DNA of 23,410 bases from the NCBI GenBank assembly GCA_050946195.1, contig JBMNUI010000033.1, positions 1 to 23,410 on the forward strand. Direction: 5' to 3'. Shown here piece by piece: positions 15,560 to 23,297 of the stretch; the first letter of the stretch is position 1, and each line of letters begins with the position of its first letter. This DNA comes from UMGS1002 sp050946195. Its GTDB lineage: Bacteria; Bacillota; Clostridia; Oscillospirales; CAG-272. A program made the translations under genes and the position numbers. The notes under the pieces are model-generated. The model searched no databases. It was not told the DNA's origin and saw only the letters and a list, made by a program, of their open reading frames with translations.

Positions 15560-15613
15560 CCGACACCTCAATTGAGCAAGCATTACCGCGGAATACCCAC
15601 GGGCAGGCGGCCG

Positions 15614-16957
15614 TCATTTTTGGCGGCGCCCCTGCCATACTATGTCTGAAATATCTGCAATGGCAGACAGCGCCCGGTCTGAGAGCGCCTCGTTTTTTTG
15701 CTGCTTATTCCGCACTTTTGTTTCAAGCGGCGGGACCAGCCCGAAGTTGGCGTTCATAGGCTCGAACCTGCCGGCACCCCCGCGGCTGATGTATGCCGCC
15801 AAAGCCCCGAGCATGGTAATCTCGGGGAAGATGATTTTCTCAAGCCCCAGCGCCGCCCGCACGGCATTTACTCCGGCGACAAGGCCGCTTCCCGCCGACT
15901 CGACATACCCCTCGACACCGGTAATCTGCCCGGCAAAATAAATATTCGGGCGTCTTATCATCAAATAGTCGGCGGCAAGCAGACCGGGAGAGTTGAGATA
16001 AGTGTTCCGGTGCATCACACCGTACCGCAAAAACTGGGCGTTCTCGAGTCCCGGAATCATAGAAAACACCCGCTTTTGCTCGGGGAAGGTCAGCCGGGTC
16101 TGAAAGCCGACCATGTTGTACATCGTACCGGCTGCGTTTTCGCGGCGCAACTGCACCACGGCATAAGGGCGCCTGCCGGTCCGCTCGTCGACAATGCCTA
16201 CCGGCTTGAGCGGCCCGTAGCGCAGCGTGTCGTATCCCCGTGCCGCCATGACCTCAATCGGCATGCAGCCCTCAAAAAAGCCGGCCTCCTCCTGCTGCTC
16301 GCGGTCAAAATCCTTCAGCTCAGCCTGTTTTGCACTGACAAGCGCCCGGTAAAATGCGGCGTATTCCTCCTCTGTCATCGGGCAGTTGATGTAATCGTCT
16401 CCCCCCTTGCCGTATCTTGAGCCGAAGAAAGCAATTTCCATGTCGATGCTGTCTGCGGCGACAATGGGGGCGACGGCATCGAAAAAATGCAGCCCCCCGC
16501 AGCCGAGCTCTGCTCGTATATATTCGGCAAAAGCATCAGAGGTCAGCGGCCCGGTGGCAATCACGGTTATACTGTCTTCCAGAACAGAGGTCACTTCTTG
16601 AGAAATTACCTCTATGTTAGGGTGGCTTTTTATGCGATTTGTGATGTACTCCGAAAACAACTTGCGGTCGACCGCAAGCGCCGAGCCGGCGGGAACCCGC
16701 GTGGCGTCGGCGGCCTGCATAATCAGTGAGCCGAGCCGGCGCATCTCCTCCTTAAGCAGTCCGACGGCGTTTGTCAATATGTCAGACCTGAGCGAGTTTG
16801 AGCAGACAAGCTCGGCATACCCGGGGGAGGTGTGTGCCGGCGTGTATTTTTGGGGTTTCATCTCATAGAGCAGCACCTGCACCCCGCGCTCGGCGGCCTG
16901 CCATGCCGCCTCGCAGCCGGCAAGTCCCGCTCCGCACACAATTATACTATTTTTCAT
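15614..16957 (-). CDS. trmFO: Methylenetetrahydrofolate-tRNA (uracil-5-)-methyltransferase TrmFO
   Basis: TrmFO is a folate- and FAD-dependent enzyme that makes ribothymidine at position 54 in the tRNA T-loop. The 447-aa protein has the N-terminal FAD-binding GAGLAGCEAAW (residues 9-19), CSNSLRSD with Cys52 and FFEGCMPIEVMA with Cys231, the two catalytic cysteines of the family. It also has YFAGQITGVEGYVES with a second FAD-contact region GLVAGVNAVRA. Its ATG overlaps the topA stop by four bases (ATGA). The dprA-topA-trmFO order is the same as in many Firmicutes. Confidence 0.96.
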   Translation of the reverse strand: MKNSIIVCGAGLAGCEAAWQAAERGVQVLLYEMKPQKYTPAHTSPGYAELVCSNSLRSDILTNAVGLLKEEMRRLGSLIMQAADATRVPAGSALAVDRKLFSEYITNRIKSHPNIEVISQEVTSVLEDSITVIATGPLTSDAFAEYIRAELGCGGLHFFDAVAPIVAADSIDMEIAFFGSRYGKGGDDYINCPMTEEEYAAFYRALVSAKQAELKDFDREQQEEAGFFEGCMPIEVMAARGYDTLRYGPLKPVGIVDERTGRRPYAVVQLRRENAAGTMYNMVGFQTRLTFPEQKRVFSMIPGLENAQFLRYGVMHRNTYLNSPGLLAADYLMIRRPNIYFAGQITGVEGYVESAGSGLVAGVNAVRAALGLEKIIFPEITMLGALAAYISRGGAGRFEPMNANFGLVPPLETKVRNKQQKNEALSDRALSAIADISDIVWQGRRQK

Positions 16958-19254
16958 CGTTTTTTCATCTCAATCGGGCGCTCGTATCGACAATTCTCGG
17001 TCTTGCAAACCAGCATCCCTTTAGACTTGCTGCGGAACAGCATTCCGGAGCATACCGGGCACTTCTCGCCGGTCGGCAGGTCCCATGAGGAAAAATCACA
17101 TTCGGGGTACCTCTCGCAGCTGTAGAACACCGACCTGTTGCGTCCCCGTTTCATGACGATTTTCGAGCCGCACTTCGGGCAGGCGACGTCGATGTCCTTT
17201 GTCTTCTGCTTTGTGAATCTGCATTTCGGGTAATTTACACAGGCATAAAAGCTGTCGTATCTCCCGTGGCGCAACACCATGTCCCCGCCGCACTTCTCGC
17301 ACTTAAAATCGGCGAGTACCGGCTCGTTGCCGGGCAGGCTTTCCTTCGCGCCCTCTCTTTTGAGTTTTTTATTGTCAAGCGGCTTTGTATTTTTGCACGC
17401 GGGGTAGTTCGGACAGGCAGCAAATTCCCCGAATCTGCCGCTCTTTATCACCATCCGCGCACCGCATTTTTCGCAAATAATATCTGTTTCCTCAACCGGC
17501 AGCGAAATGTTCTCGCTGCCGATTTTCTTCTCGGCCTCCGCAAGTTCGCGGCTGAATTTCTGCCAGAATCTGGTGAGCACCTCGAGCATATTCGCGTTAC
17601 CCGACTCAATCTCGTCAAGCTCGGTCTCTATATCGGCAGTAAACCTGTAATTCACGACGTCCGGGAAGTTTTCCTTCATCAGCTTTGTCGTGATTTCACC
17701 GAGCGGCGTCGGCACCAGCACCTTGCCCTCGCGCCTGACGTATTTTCGGGCAAGGATTGTGGTTATTATAGGCGCGTATGTGCTCGGGCGGCCTATTCCC
17801 TGTTCTTCAAGGAAGCGTATGAGCGCCGCCTCGGTAAAGCGCGGCGGGGACTCGGTGAAATGCTGCTCGCCGGAGATTTTTCTCAGCTCAAGGCTCTGCC
17901 CCACCTTCATGTCGGGGATTACAAGGTCGCGCTCGCCGCCCTCGGCATCGCCGTTGTCGTCGGCCTTCGGCCGGGTCTCATCCTCAGCCTCGGTATATAA
18001 GGCCATAAATCCTGGGAAGGTGACGCTGTACCCGCTTGCGCGGAAGATATACCCTTCGCAACTGAAGTCGGCGGTCACGGTACTGAGCTCGGCAGACTGC
18101 ATCTGGCTGGCGACAAAGCGCTCCCAGATAAGCTTGTAGAGCCTGTACTGATCGCCCGTCAGATAGCCCCGGATCCTTGCCGGCTCGAGCGCCACCTTGA
18201 CCGGCCTTATCGCCTCGTGCGCGTCCTGCACGTTGTTTCTGGATTTGTAGACCCGCGGCGACGCCGGGCAATACTCCGGCCCGAATTTTTCGGCAATATA
18301 TGCGAGAGCCGCGGCCTGCGCCTCGGCGGAAACTCGCTGCGAGTCGGTTCTCATGTAGGTGATAAGACCCTGCATCCCGCCGTTTTCGGCTCCGAGGTTA
18401 ATGCCCTCGTAGAGCTCCTGCGCCACCCTCATGGTACGCACAGACTGAAAGCCCAGCTTGCGCGAGGCTTCCTGCTGCAGGGTTGAGGTGGTAAAGGGCG
18501 GATAGGGCGCCCGACGCTTCACTCCGCGGCGTATTGATTTGACCAAAAAGGGCTTTTTGTCAACCGCCGCGATAATTCTGTCAGCCTCTTCCCGGCTGCC
18601 GAGCTTTATCTTCCCGCTCCCGTCGCCGTAAAAGTGCGCCTTTATCTCGCGCCCCTCGTCGCAGACGAGTATGGCATCGATTGTCCAGTACTCGGTTGGG
18701 ACGAAAGCTCTGATTTCTTCCTCGCGCTCGACTATTATCCTTGTCGCCACCGACTGTACCCGGCCGGCCGACAGCCCGCTTTTCACGGTCTTCCAGAGAT
18801 AGGGCGAGAGCTTGTAACCCACGATTCGGTCAAGAATCCGCCTTGTCTGCTGTGCATCTACCAGATGTATGTCGATTTTGCGCGGGGATTTTATTGCATT
18901 CTTAACCGCCGTTTTTGTTATTTCGTTGAAGGTTATTCTATGGAGTTTTTCTTCAGGAATATTGAGGGCTGTGGCAAGGTGCCAGGAAATCGCCTCGCCC
19001 TCGCGGTCGGGGTCGGTGGCAAGATATACCCGGTCGGCCTCCCTGACCTCTTTTTTCAGGTTTTTAATCAGCTCACCCTTGCCCCGTATATTTATATAAT
19101 GCGGCTCAAAGTTGTTTTCGATATCAACGCCCATGCTGCTCTTGGGCAAATCGCGCACATGGCCGTTGGAGGCAACCACCTTGTAACTTGAGCCGAGATA
19201 GCTTTTTATGGTTGGTGCTTTGGTCGGAGACTCTATGATTACCAGATTCGACAT
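16954..19254 (-). CDS. topA: DNA topoisomerase I (type IA)
   Basis: TopA relaxes negative supercoils by transient single-strand cleavage. The 766-aa protein opens with VIIESPTKAPTI (catalytic Glu8), has the TOPRIM acidic triad DPDREGEAISWHL near 81-93 and the active-site tyrosine in LITYMRTDSQR (Tyr300). Four C-terminal zinc-ribbon repeats follow (CEKCGARM, CEKCGGDM, CPKCGSKI, CPVCSGML, each with a second cysteine pair), then a basic tail. The start ATG has AAAGGA eight bases upstream. It lies 40 bases after dprA and overlaps trmFO, so the three genes are probably co-expressed. Confidence 0.97.
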   Translation of the reverse strand: MSNLVIIESPTKAPTIKSYLGSSYKVVASNGHVRDLPKSSMGVDIENNFEPHYINIRGKGELIKNLKKEVREADRVYLATDPDREGEAISWHLATALNIPEEKLHRITFNEITKTAVKNAIKSPRKIDIHLVDAQQTRRILDRIVGYKLSPYLWKTVKSGLSAGRVQSVATRIIVEREEEIRAFVPTEYWTIDAILVCDEGREIKAHFYGDGSGKIKLGSREEADRIIAAVDKKPFLVKSIRRGVKRRAPYPPFTTSTLQQEASRKLGFQSVRTMRVAQELYEGINLGAENGGMQGLITYMRTDSQRVSAEAQAAALAYIAEKFGPEYCPASPRVYKSRNNVQDAHEAIRPVKVALEPARIRGYLTGDQYRLYKLIWERFVASQMQSAELSTVTADFSCEGYIFRASGYSVTFPGFMALYTEAEDETRPKADDNGDAEGGERDLVIPDMKVGQSLELRKISGEQHFTESPPRFTEAALIRFLEEQGIGRPSTYAPIITTILARKYVRREGKVLVPTPLGEITTKLMKENFPDVVNYRFTADIETELDEIESGNANMLEVLTRFWQKFSRELAEAEKKIGSENISLPVEETDIICEKCGARMVIKSGRFGEFAACPNYPACKNTKPLDNKKLKREGAKESLPGNEPVLADFKCEKCGGDMVLRHGRYDSFYACVNYPKCRFTKQKTKDIDVACPKCGSKIVMKRGRNRSVFYSCERYPECDFSSWDLPTGEKCPVCSGMLFRSKSKGMLVCKTENCRYERPIEMKKR

Positions 19255-19294
19255 TTGGGATTCCTTTCGGTTGAGTTGGTTTTGCTGCCCTTGC

Positions 19295-20686
19295 CTACCG
19301 CCTTATGTAGAGTCCGCCGGGCAGCGAGCTGACAAGCCCCTTCACCTCGAGCATGGTCATAGCAGATATCACCTCGCCGATGCTGAAGCCGAGCTTTGCC
19401 AGCGCGTCAAGCGGGACCGCCCGGTCGGCAGGCATCGCTTCGAGCAGCCTGCGGTATTTCTCGTCAAGCGACGCCAGAACCGCGGCAAAAGCGTCGTCCG
19501 TACGAGCCTTTTGCTTTTCATCCTGCGCCGTCGGTTTTCTGGCGCTTTCAATATAGTCACCGGCGGTCAGTTTCTTGGTATTTGGCTTTGACTCTTCGGT
19601 TTTTTCAGGTTTATTATCTTCTTTCTGATTATCCGCCGTCTTGTCTTTCTTTTTGCGGAAAGCCTCGGCGGGGGCCGAAGGCTTGTTAGATTTTGGCGCC
19701 GGGCGCCCGGGGGCAAGCCTTGCCGACACCCCCATTTTCAGAAACACCTCGTTGCCATAACGGTACTTTTTCCTTGCCGCGGCAAGCCTTGCGGTGTCAA
19801 TACTCATGCCGTACAAATATTCGTACTCGCGCAGGATATCCTCTGTTTCTATGACTACAATCGCTCGGTCGCGAATAAGCTGGTTGGTGCCCTCTGTGTT
19901 CTCCTCGCCGAGATTCCCGGGAATGGCAAAGACCTGCCTGCCCTGCTCATGGGCAATGCGGGCGGTTATCATGGCTCCGCTTTTTGCGTCGGCCTCTACC
20001 ACCAGGGTCCCCTGACACATCCCGCTGATAATGCGGTTGCGAACCGGAAAATGCTCGCGGGCCGGCGGCGTCCCGGGAGGATATTCGGTCACCACCGCCC
20101 CGTTTTCGGATATGAGCTGCATGAGCTTTGCGTGCTCGCGCGGGTAAATGACGTCAATCCCGCTGCCCAGCACCGCAACCGTCTTGCCTCTGCCGGTCAG
20201 CGCTCCGCAGGCCGCCACGCCATCGATTCCGAGAGCCATCCCGCTGACCACCACGGCGCCGGCCGCCCCCAGCTCATATGCTATTCTATACGCCGACTCG
20301 CGCCCGTATTCGCTCATCCTGCGGGTTCCCACAACCGCAATACAGACAAGCTTATCCATCTGCGGCAGCCTTCCCCGCACGTAAAGCAGGACCGACGGGT
20401 CCTTCAGCATACGCAGGCGGCCCGGATAGTCCGGGTGGGAAAAGGGCAGAATACCGACCCCGGCGCCGGCGCAGTAGCCGATAATCCCGGCGGCCTCGTC
20501 AAGGCGCTTGTCCATGAGCGCGTTTGCAGTCTGCTCGCTTATCCCGTCAATCTGGGAAAGCTCGGTCTGGTCGGCTCTGTAAATGTCATACGGATTGTCA
20601 TATCTGAGCACAAGGCGCACAAAGTCGCAGTTTGCCGCGCCAAGCCGGCAGGACAGCCATACCCAGTACAGATTTTCCGTACCCAT
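19295..20686 (-). CDS. dprA: DNA-processing protein DprA (Smf)
   Basis: DprA binds incoming single-stranded DNA and loads RecA during transformation; in non-competent bacteria its role is less clear. The 463-aa protein has a short N-terminal helix-hairpin-like region (QIDGISEQTANAL). The Rossmann-fold core carries VGTRRMSEYG, SGMALGIDG, VLGSGIDVIYP, RNRIISGM and KSGAMITARIA. A charged linker of ~80 residues rich in Lys, Pro and Glu follows (about 325-405), then a C-terminal winged-helix domain ending GGLYIRR. Start at the ATG at 20686; a GTG at 20695 is too close to the AAAGG site. The gap to the methyltransferase gene is 32 bases. Confidence 0.93.
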   Translation of the reverse strand: MGTENLYWVWLSCRLGAANCDFVRLVLRYDNPYDIYRADQTELSQIDGISEQTANALMDKRLDEAAGIIGYCAGAGVGILPFSHPDYPGRLRMLKDPSVLLYVRGRLPQMDKLVCIAVVGTRRMSEYGRESAYRIAYELGAAGAVVVSGMALGIDGVAACGALTGRGKTVAVLGSGIDVIYPREHAKLMQLISENGAVVTEYPPGTPPAREHFPVRNRIISGMCQGTLVVEADAKSGAMITARIAHEQGRQVFAIPGNLGEENTEGTNQLIRDRAIVVIETEDILREYEYLYGMSIDTARLAAARKKYRYGNEVFLKMGVSARLAPGRPAPKSNKPSAPAEAFRKKKDKTADNQKEDNKPEKTEESKPNTKKLTAGDYIESARKPTAQDEKQKARTDDAFAAVLASLDEKYRRLLEAMPADRAVPLDALAKLGFSIGEVISAMTMLEVKGLVSSLPGGLYIRR

Positions 20687-20718
20687 AAAGCGCACCAGCC
20701 TTTCGGTTTTTTATTCGG

Positions 20719-21570
20719 CTATCTGCAGTTTGCTATCTCCCACATGAATATTGCCGCGGCAGAGGCGGCGTTCATCGACTCGCTGCCCGGGCTCATCGGT
20801 ATCCTGACCCTCGCGTCGCAGACCCGTACCAGCTCTGCATCAAGCCCGTGCCCCTCGTTTCCGATAACAAAGACATCGCTGGCTCGCAGCTCAATCTCCC
20901 CCAGATTTATAGCGTCCTCACCGGGAGTTGCGGCAAACACCCGCCGCCCGACGGCGCGCAGCGCCCGCACCACATCGGCGCCCTCACATCCCCTGAAAGC
21001 AAGCGTGCCGACACGGAAGGTAGCCCCCATTGCGGCGCGCAGGGTTTTGGGATTGTAGATATCGGCGCAGGCACCGGCAAGTATCACACGCTCAAATCCG
21101 AGCGCCGAAGCGCAGCGCAGCATGGTCCCGAGGTTTCCGGGGTCCTGGATATTCTCAAGCATGATGATTTTGCCTTTAGTCTCCGCGAGCCCCATGCCCG
21201 AGTTATTATTTATTGTAGCTATTTTATGGAATTTGTCAATATACTTTGCCACACTAATTATCCCCTCGGGGGATTTTTCTTCTGAAACCGAGCCAAAAAG
21301 CCGATCGGGAAGCAGGATGACCCTGGCCGGGGTTAGAAGCGGGTCGGGGCCGCCGTGTGATTTTATCTTTGATATGACAGCCTCGTAATCGGCCTCGCGG
21401 AGCAGGACATAGACAAGCTCAACGCTCGAGAGTGCCGCCTCGCAGTACAGCTTTATCCCGTCGAAGCGGAAGAGCCGCCCGGCCTCTCGGTTCTTTTTGT
21501 CTGTCAGCCCGCATATTTTTATTATGACCGGATTGCGGCGCGAGGTTATTGTGATCGGCTCCCTGCCCAT
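20719..21570 (-). CDS. SpoU/TrmH-family RNA 2'-O-methyltransferase
   Basis: A SPOUT methyltransferase of 283 aa that probably methylates a ribose in rRNA; the target is not deducible. An N-terminal SpoU substrate-binding domain (RRNPVIIKICGL, RRLFRFDG-like) is followed by the three knot motifs: NIQDPGNLGTMLRCA, FVIGNEGHGL and IPMSPGSESMNAASAAAI. The start is the ATG at 21570 (MGREPIT) with GGAGGG seven bases upstream. An in-frame ATG at 21627 would lie across the upstream terminator hairpin. It follows the ribosomal-protein operon, an arrangement common in Clostridia, but sits behind a terminator, so it depends on read-through or an unseen promoter. Confidence 0.93.
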   Translation of the reverse strand: MGREPITITSRRNPVIIKICGLTDKKNREAGRLFRFDGIKLYCEAALSSVELVYVLLREADYEAVISKIKSHGGPDPLLTPARVILLPDRLFGSVSEEKSPEGIISVAKYIDKFHKIATINNNSGMGLAETKGKIIMLENIQDPGNLGTMLRCASALGFERVILAGACADIYNPKTLRAAMGATFRVGTLAFRGCEGADVVRALRAVGRRVFAATPGEDAINLGEIELRASDVFVIGNEGHGLDAELVRVCDARVRIPMSPGSESMNAASAAAIFMWEIANCR

Positions 21571-21589
21571 ATGCGGTCCCTCCGAAAAA

Positions 21590-21626
21590 TCAGAATAATG
21601 AAAAACCCGGTTTTCTACCGGGTTCA
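21590..21626 (-). terminator. Intrinsic terminator after rplT
   Basis: On the minus strand AACCCGGT (21617-21624) pairs with ACCGGGTT (21604-21611) around a five-base loop, followed by TTTCATTATT. The stem is eight base pairs and the tail interrupted, so partial read-through into the methyltransferase gene is plausible. Confidence 0.75.
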
Positions 21627-21632
21627 TCTGCC

Positions 21633-21989
21633 TTATGCAAGAGCGGCCTTTGACTTCTCGACCAGTTTGGCGAAGGCTTCGGGATCAGACACTGCAATTT
21701 CCGAGAGCATCTTGCGGTTGAGATCAATTCCGGCGACCTTCAGACCGTGCATAAATGTGGAATAGTTCATACCGTTTGCCTTGGCTCCGGCTGAAATGCG
21801 GGTAATCCACAGGTGCCGGAAATCTCTTTTCTTGAGCTTGCGCCCCACAAAAGCGTAATTCCCGCTTTTCATCACGGCCTGCTTTGCCATTCTGAAATGC
21901 TTGGACTTGCTTCCCCAATAACCTTTTGCAGCCTTCAGGACTCTATTTCTTCTTTTGCGCGTTGCGACCGCGCCCTTGATTCTTGCCAT
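21633..21989 (-). CDS. rplT: 50S ribosomal protein L20
   Basis: L20 is an early 50S assembly protein and, in several bacteria, the translational or transcriptional repressor of its own operon. The 118-aa protein starts MARIKGAVATRKRRNRVLK, with the long basic N-terminal helix (AKGYWGSKSKHFRMAKQAV) and the globular end DFRHLWITRISAGAK, all standard for the family and full length. GGGGAGG precedes the ATG. It follows rpmI by 18 bases and is followed by an intrinsic terminator. Confidence 0.98.
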   Translation of the reverse strand: MARIKGAVATRKRRNRVLKAAKGYWGSKSKHFRMAKQAVMKSGNYAFVGRKLKKRDFRHLWITRISAGAKANGMNYSTFMHGLKVAGIDLNRKMLSEIAVSDPEAFAKLVEKSKAALA

Positions 21990-22007
21990 TTCTTTTTCCT
22001 CCCCGGT

Positions 22008-22202
22008 TTATTTCTGGATAAGCCTTCTTATATTCGCGGCCATGGCACCATCCACCAATGCTGATTTGCGAAGATATCTCTTGCGTTTTGAAGTCTTCTT
22101 GCCCAGATTATGCCTGTGTAGGCAGTGATTCATTTTGACCTTGCCGGTCCCGGTCACGGAAAACCTTTTGGCCGAGGCTTTGTGCGTTTTGATTTTTCCC
22201 AT
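22008..22202 (-). CDS. rpmI: 50S ribosomal protein L35
   Basis: A small basic 50S protein of 64 aa, starting MGKIKTHKASAKRFSVTGTGKVK and ending AANIRRLIQK; the sequence and length are standard for L35. A strong AAAGGAG lies upstream of the ATG. It is the middle gene of infC-rpmI-rplT. The spacer from infC is unusually long, 118 bases, and GC-rich. Confidence 0.98.
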   Translation of the reverse strand: MGKIKTHKASAKRFSVTGTGKVKMNHCLHRHNLGKKTSKRKRYLRKSALVDGAMAANIRRLIQK

Positions 22203-22256
22203 TGGTTTACTCCTTTGTTATGTCATTGATCTTGGCTTGTGGTCGCAGCTTTCAGT

Positions 22257-22291
22257 CCGGAGCCGCCCCTGGCGCGCGGGCCCTGCCCCGG
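22257..22291 (-). promoter_or_regulatory. Candidate structured spacer between infC and rpmI
   Basis: In the 118-base spacer, 22257-22263 (CCGGAGC) can pair with 22285-22291 (GCCCCGG) around a GC-rich 21-base loop that can fold further. In E. coli L20 binds RNA near this junction. Whether this hairpin does the same is inference, and no sequence-level L20 site was demonstrated. Confidence 0.35.
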
Positions 22292-22320
22292 AAAGCCGGT
22301 TTATATTTTAACATGCAACA

Positions 22321-22881
22321 TCAGCGAGGCGCTTTTTCCTTCTTCCCGGCAGGTGATGCTTTTCCGCCGGTTTTCAGCGGGCTTATAATCATGCTAAGGA
22401 ACCTTCCGTCGAGCACCGGTTTTTTCTCCGGAGTACCCGCGCCCGAACATGCAACCTCAAATTTGTCGAGAATCTCACGTCCGAGAGGGATGTGGGCCAT
22501 CTCACGGCCTTTGAAGCGCATCACTACCCTGACCTTATTGCCTTCCGACAAAAACCGCAGCGCATGTCTTACTTTGGTCTCGAAGTCGTGCGAGTTTATG
22601 CGGTAAGAGAGCTGAATTTCCTTAAGCTCAACTATCTGCTGCCGCTTTCTGGCTTCCTTTTCTCTTTTCTCGCGCTCAAAGCGGTATTTCCCGTAGTCCA
22701 TGATGCGGCATACCGGCGGCTCAGCCTGGGGGGCCATCAGTACCAGATCAAGGCCTGCCTCGTATGCAAGTCGGCGCGCTTCGTCACTGCTCATTATGCC
22801 AAGCTGTTCGCCGTTTTCTCCGACAACCCGAACTTCCCTGAATCGGATATCGTCGTTGGTTAGCATGTTTTTTGTTGCGAT
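22321..22881 (-). CDS. infC: Translation initiation factor IF-3, probable AUC start
   Basis: IF3 prevents premature 50S joining and checks start codon and initiator tRNA on the 30S subunit. The 186-aa protein has the N-domain (TNDDIRFREVRVVGENGEQLG, MDYGKYRFE), the lysine-rich linker helix (REKREKEARKRQQ) and the C-domain (IQLSYRINSHDFETK, KVRVVMRFKGREMAH). The start is set at an ATC codon (22879-22881), eight bases after GGAGG (22890-22894). The in-frame alternatives fit worse: GTG at 22890 overlaps the site, TTG at 22887 is two bases away, and ATG at 22866 is 23 bases away. Rare AUU/AUC/AUA starts are a known feature of infC, whose product discriminates against them and so regulates itself. 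The lysine-rich C-terminal tail is slightly extended. Confidence 0.93.
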   Translation of the reverse strand: MATKNMLTNDDIRFREVRVVGENGEQLGIMSSDEARRLAYEAGLDLVLMAPQAEPPVCRIMDYGKYRFEREKREKEARKRQQIVELKEIQLSYRINSHDFETKVRHALRFLSEGNKVRVVMRFKGREMAHIPLGREILDKFEVACSGAGTPEKKPVLDGRFLSMIISPLKTGGKASPAGKKEKAPR

Positions 22882-22889
22882 GTTCAACA

Positions 22890-22894
22890 CCTCC
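22890..22894 (-). promoter_or_regulatory. Ribosome binding site that decides the infC start
   Basis: GGAGG on the minus strand, with exactly eight bases between it and the ATC start codon. All canonical start codons in frame are badly spaced from it. Confidence 0.75.
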
Positions 22895-23030
22895 GTTTAA
22901 TAAGAAAAAAGCCGCGCGGAAGCAGCCTCCACGCGACATCTACTCCACCTGATGTGGAGCGCAAATATCGCCGTATCAACCCTGCTCGCGGCGCGGCAGG
23001 GTGAGAACCGAGGGTTCTGCTTCTTTTTGC
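22895..23030 (-). promoter_or_regulatory. Structured infC leader, likely L20-type autoregulatory leader
   Basis: The ~135-base 5' leader of infC-rpmI-rplT holds successive hairpins. One pairs 23004-23009 with 23013-23018, one pairs 22979-22985 with 22996-23002 (7 bp), and one pairs 22943-22948 with 22954-22959. A terminator follows. Firmicute L20 leaders upstream of infC work by L20-induced premature termination. The position and final terminator match that model, but a covariance-model match was not tested. Confidence 0.6.
22902..22935 (-). terminator. Attenuator terminator in the infC leader
   Basis: On the minus strand CGCGTGGA (22928-22935) pairs with TCCGCGCG (22913-22920), an 8-bp stem with one G-U pair and a seven-base loop. 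GGC and six consecutive T residues (22905-22910) follow. It ends only about 10 bases before the infC ribosome binding site, so it can only be an attenuator of infC expression. Confidence 0.78.
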
Positions 23031-23036
23031 GCTATA

Positions 23037-23065
23037 ATATTATCATAAGAGTAAATGGCTGTCAA
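23037..23065 (-). promoter_or_regulatory. Promoter for infC-rpmI-rplT
   Basis: On the minus strand a perfect TTGACA (23060-23065) and TAATAT (23037-23042) flank a 17-base spacer. Expected transcription start is near 23030. Confidence 0.75.
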
Positions 23066-23262
23066 GTACCCCGACGAAAATAATTTTAAATTACAAGTTT
23101 TGCATCTCTTGTGCGGGTTTAGGTGGATATGAAGAACCGGTTTTGCGGGCCGTAAAGCGGCCTGTGTGCACTATTTACAAAAATTGAGGTTTTTTTGCAT
23201 TGTTTTTTTCATATATATCCATTTCAACGAATTTTCAATCAAAAAATCGTGAATTTTGATAA
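23066..23262. other. AT-rich intergenic region without recognised genes
   Basis: About 200 bases between two divergent promoters. It holds T-rich tracts (23190-23215) and a small hairpin around 23147-23163. I see no convincing coding sequence or RNA. A tiny frame at 23130-23156 encodes only eight residues and is not supported. Confidence 0.5.
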
Positions 23263-23291
23263 TTTACAAGCCGCCCTGTTTGTAGTATAAT
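23263..23291 (+). promoter_or_regulatory. Strong plus-strand promoter at the right edge
   Basis: TTTACA (23263-23268) and TATAAT (23286-23291) flank a 17-base spacer. The sequence just upstream is very AT-rich and could act as an UP element. Transcription should start near 23298. Confidence 0.75.
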
Positions 23292-23297
23292 ACAGAC

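Noticed and set aside
19949..21058. Open frame of 369 codons on the plus strand across dprA and the methyltransferase gene
   Set aside because: It spans two well-recognised minus-strand genes and their gap, has no ribosome binding site that I can see, and reads as antisense composition.
23130..23156. Eight-codon frame after AGGTGG in the right intergenic region, possible leader peptide
   Set aside because: Spacing from the site to ATG is too short, there is no run of regulatory codons, no clear promoter directly upstream and no adjacent attenuator.
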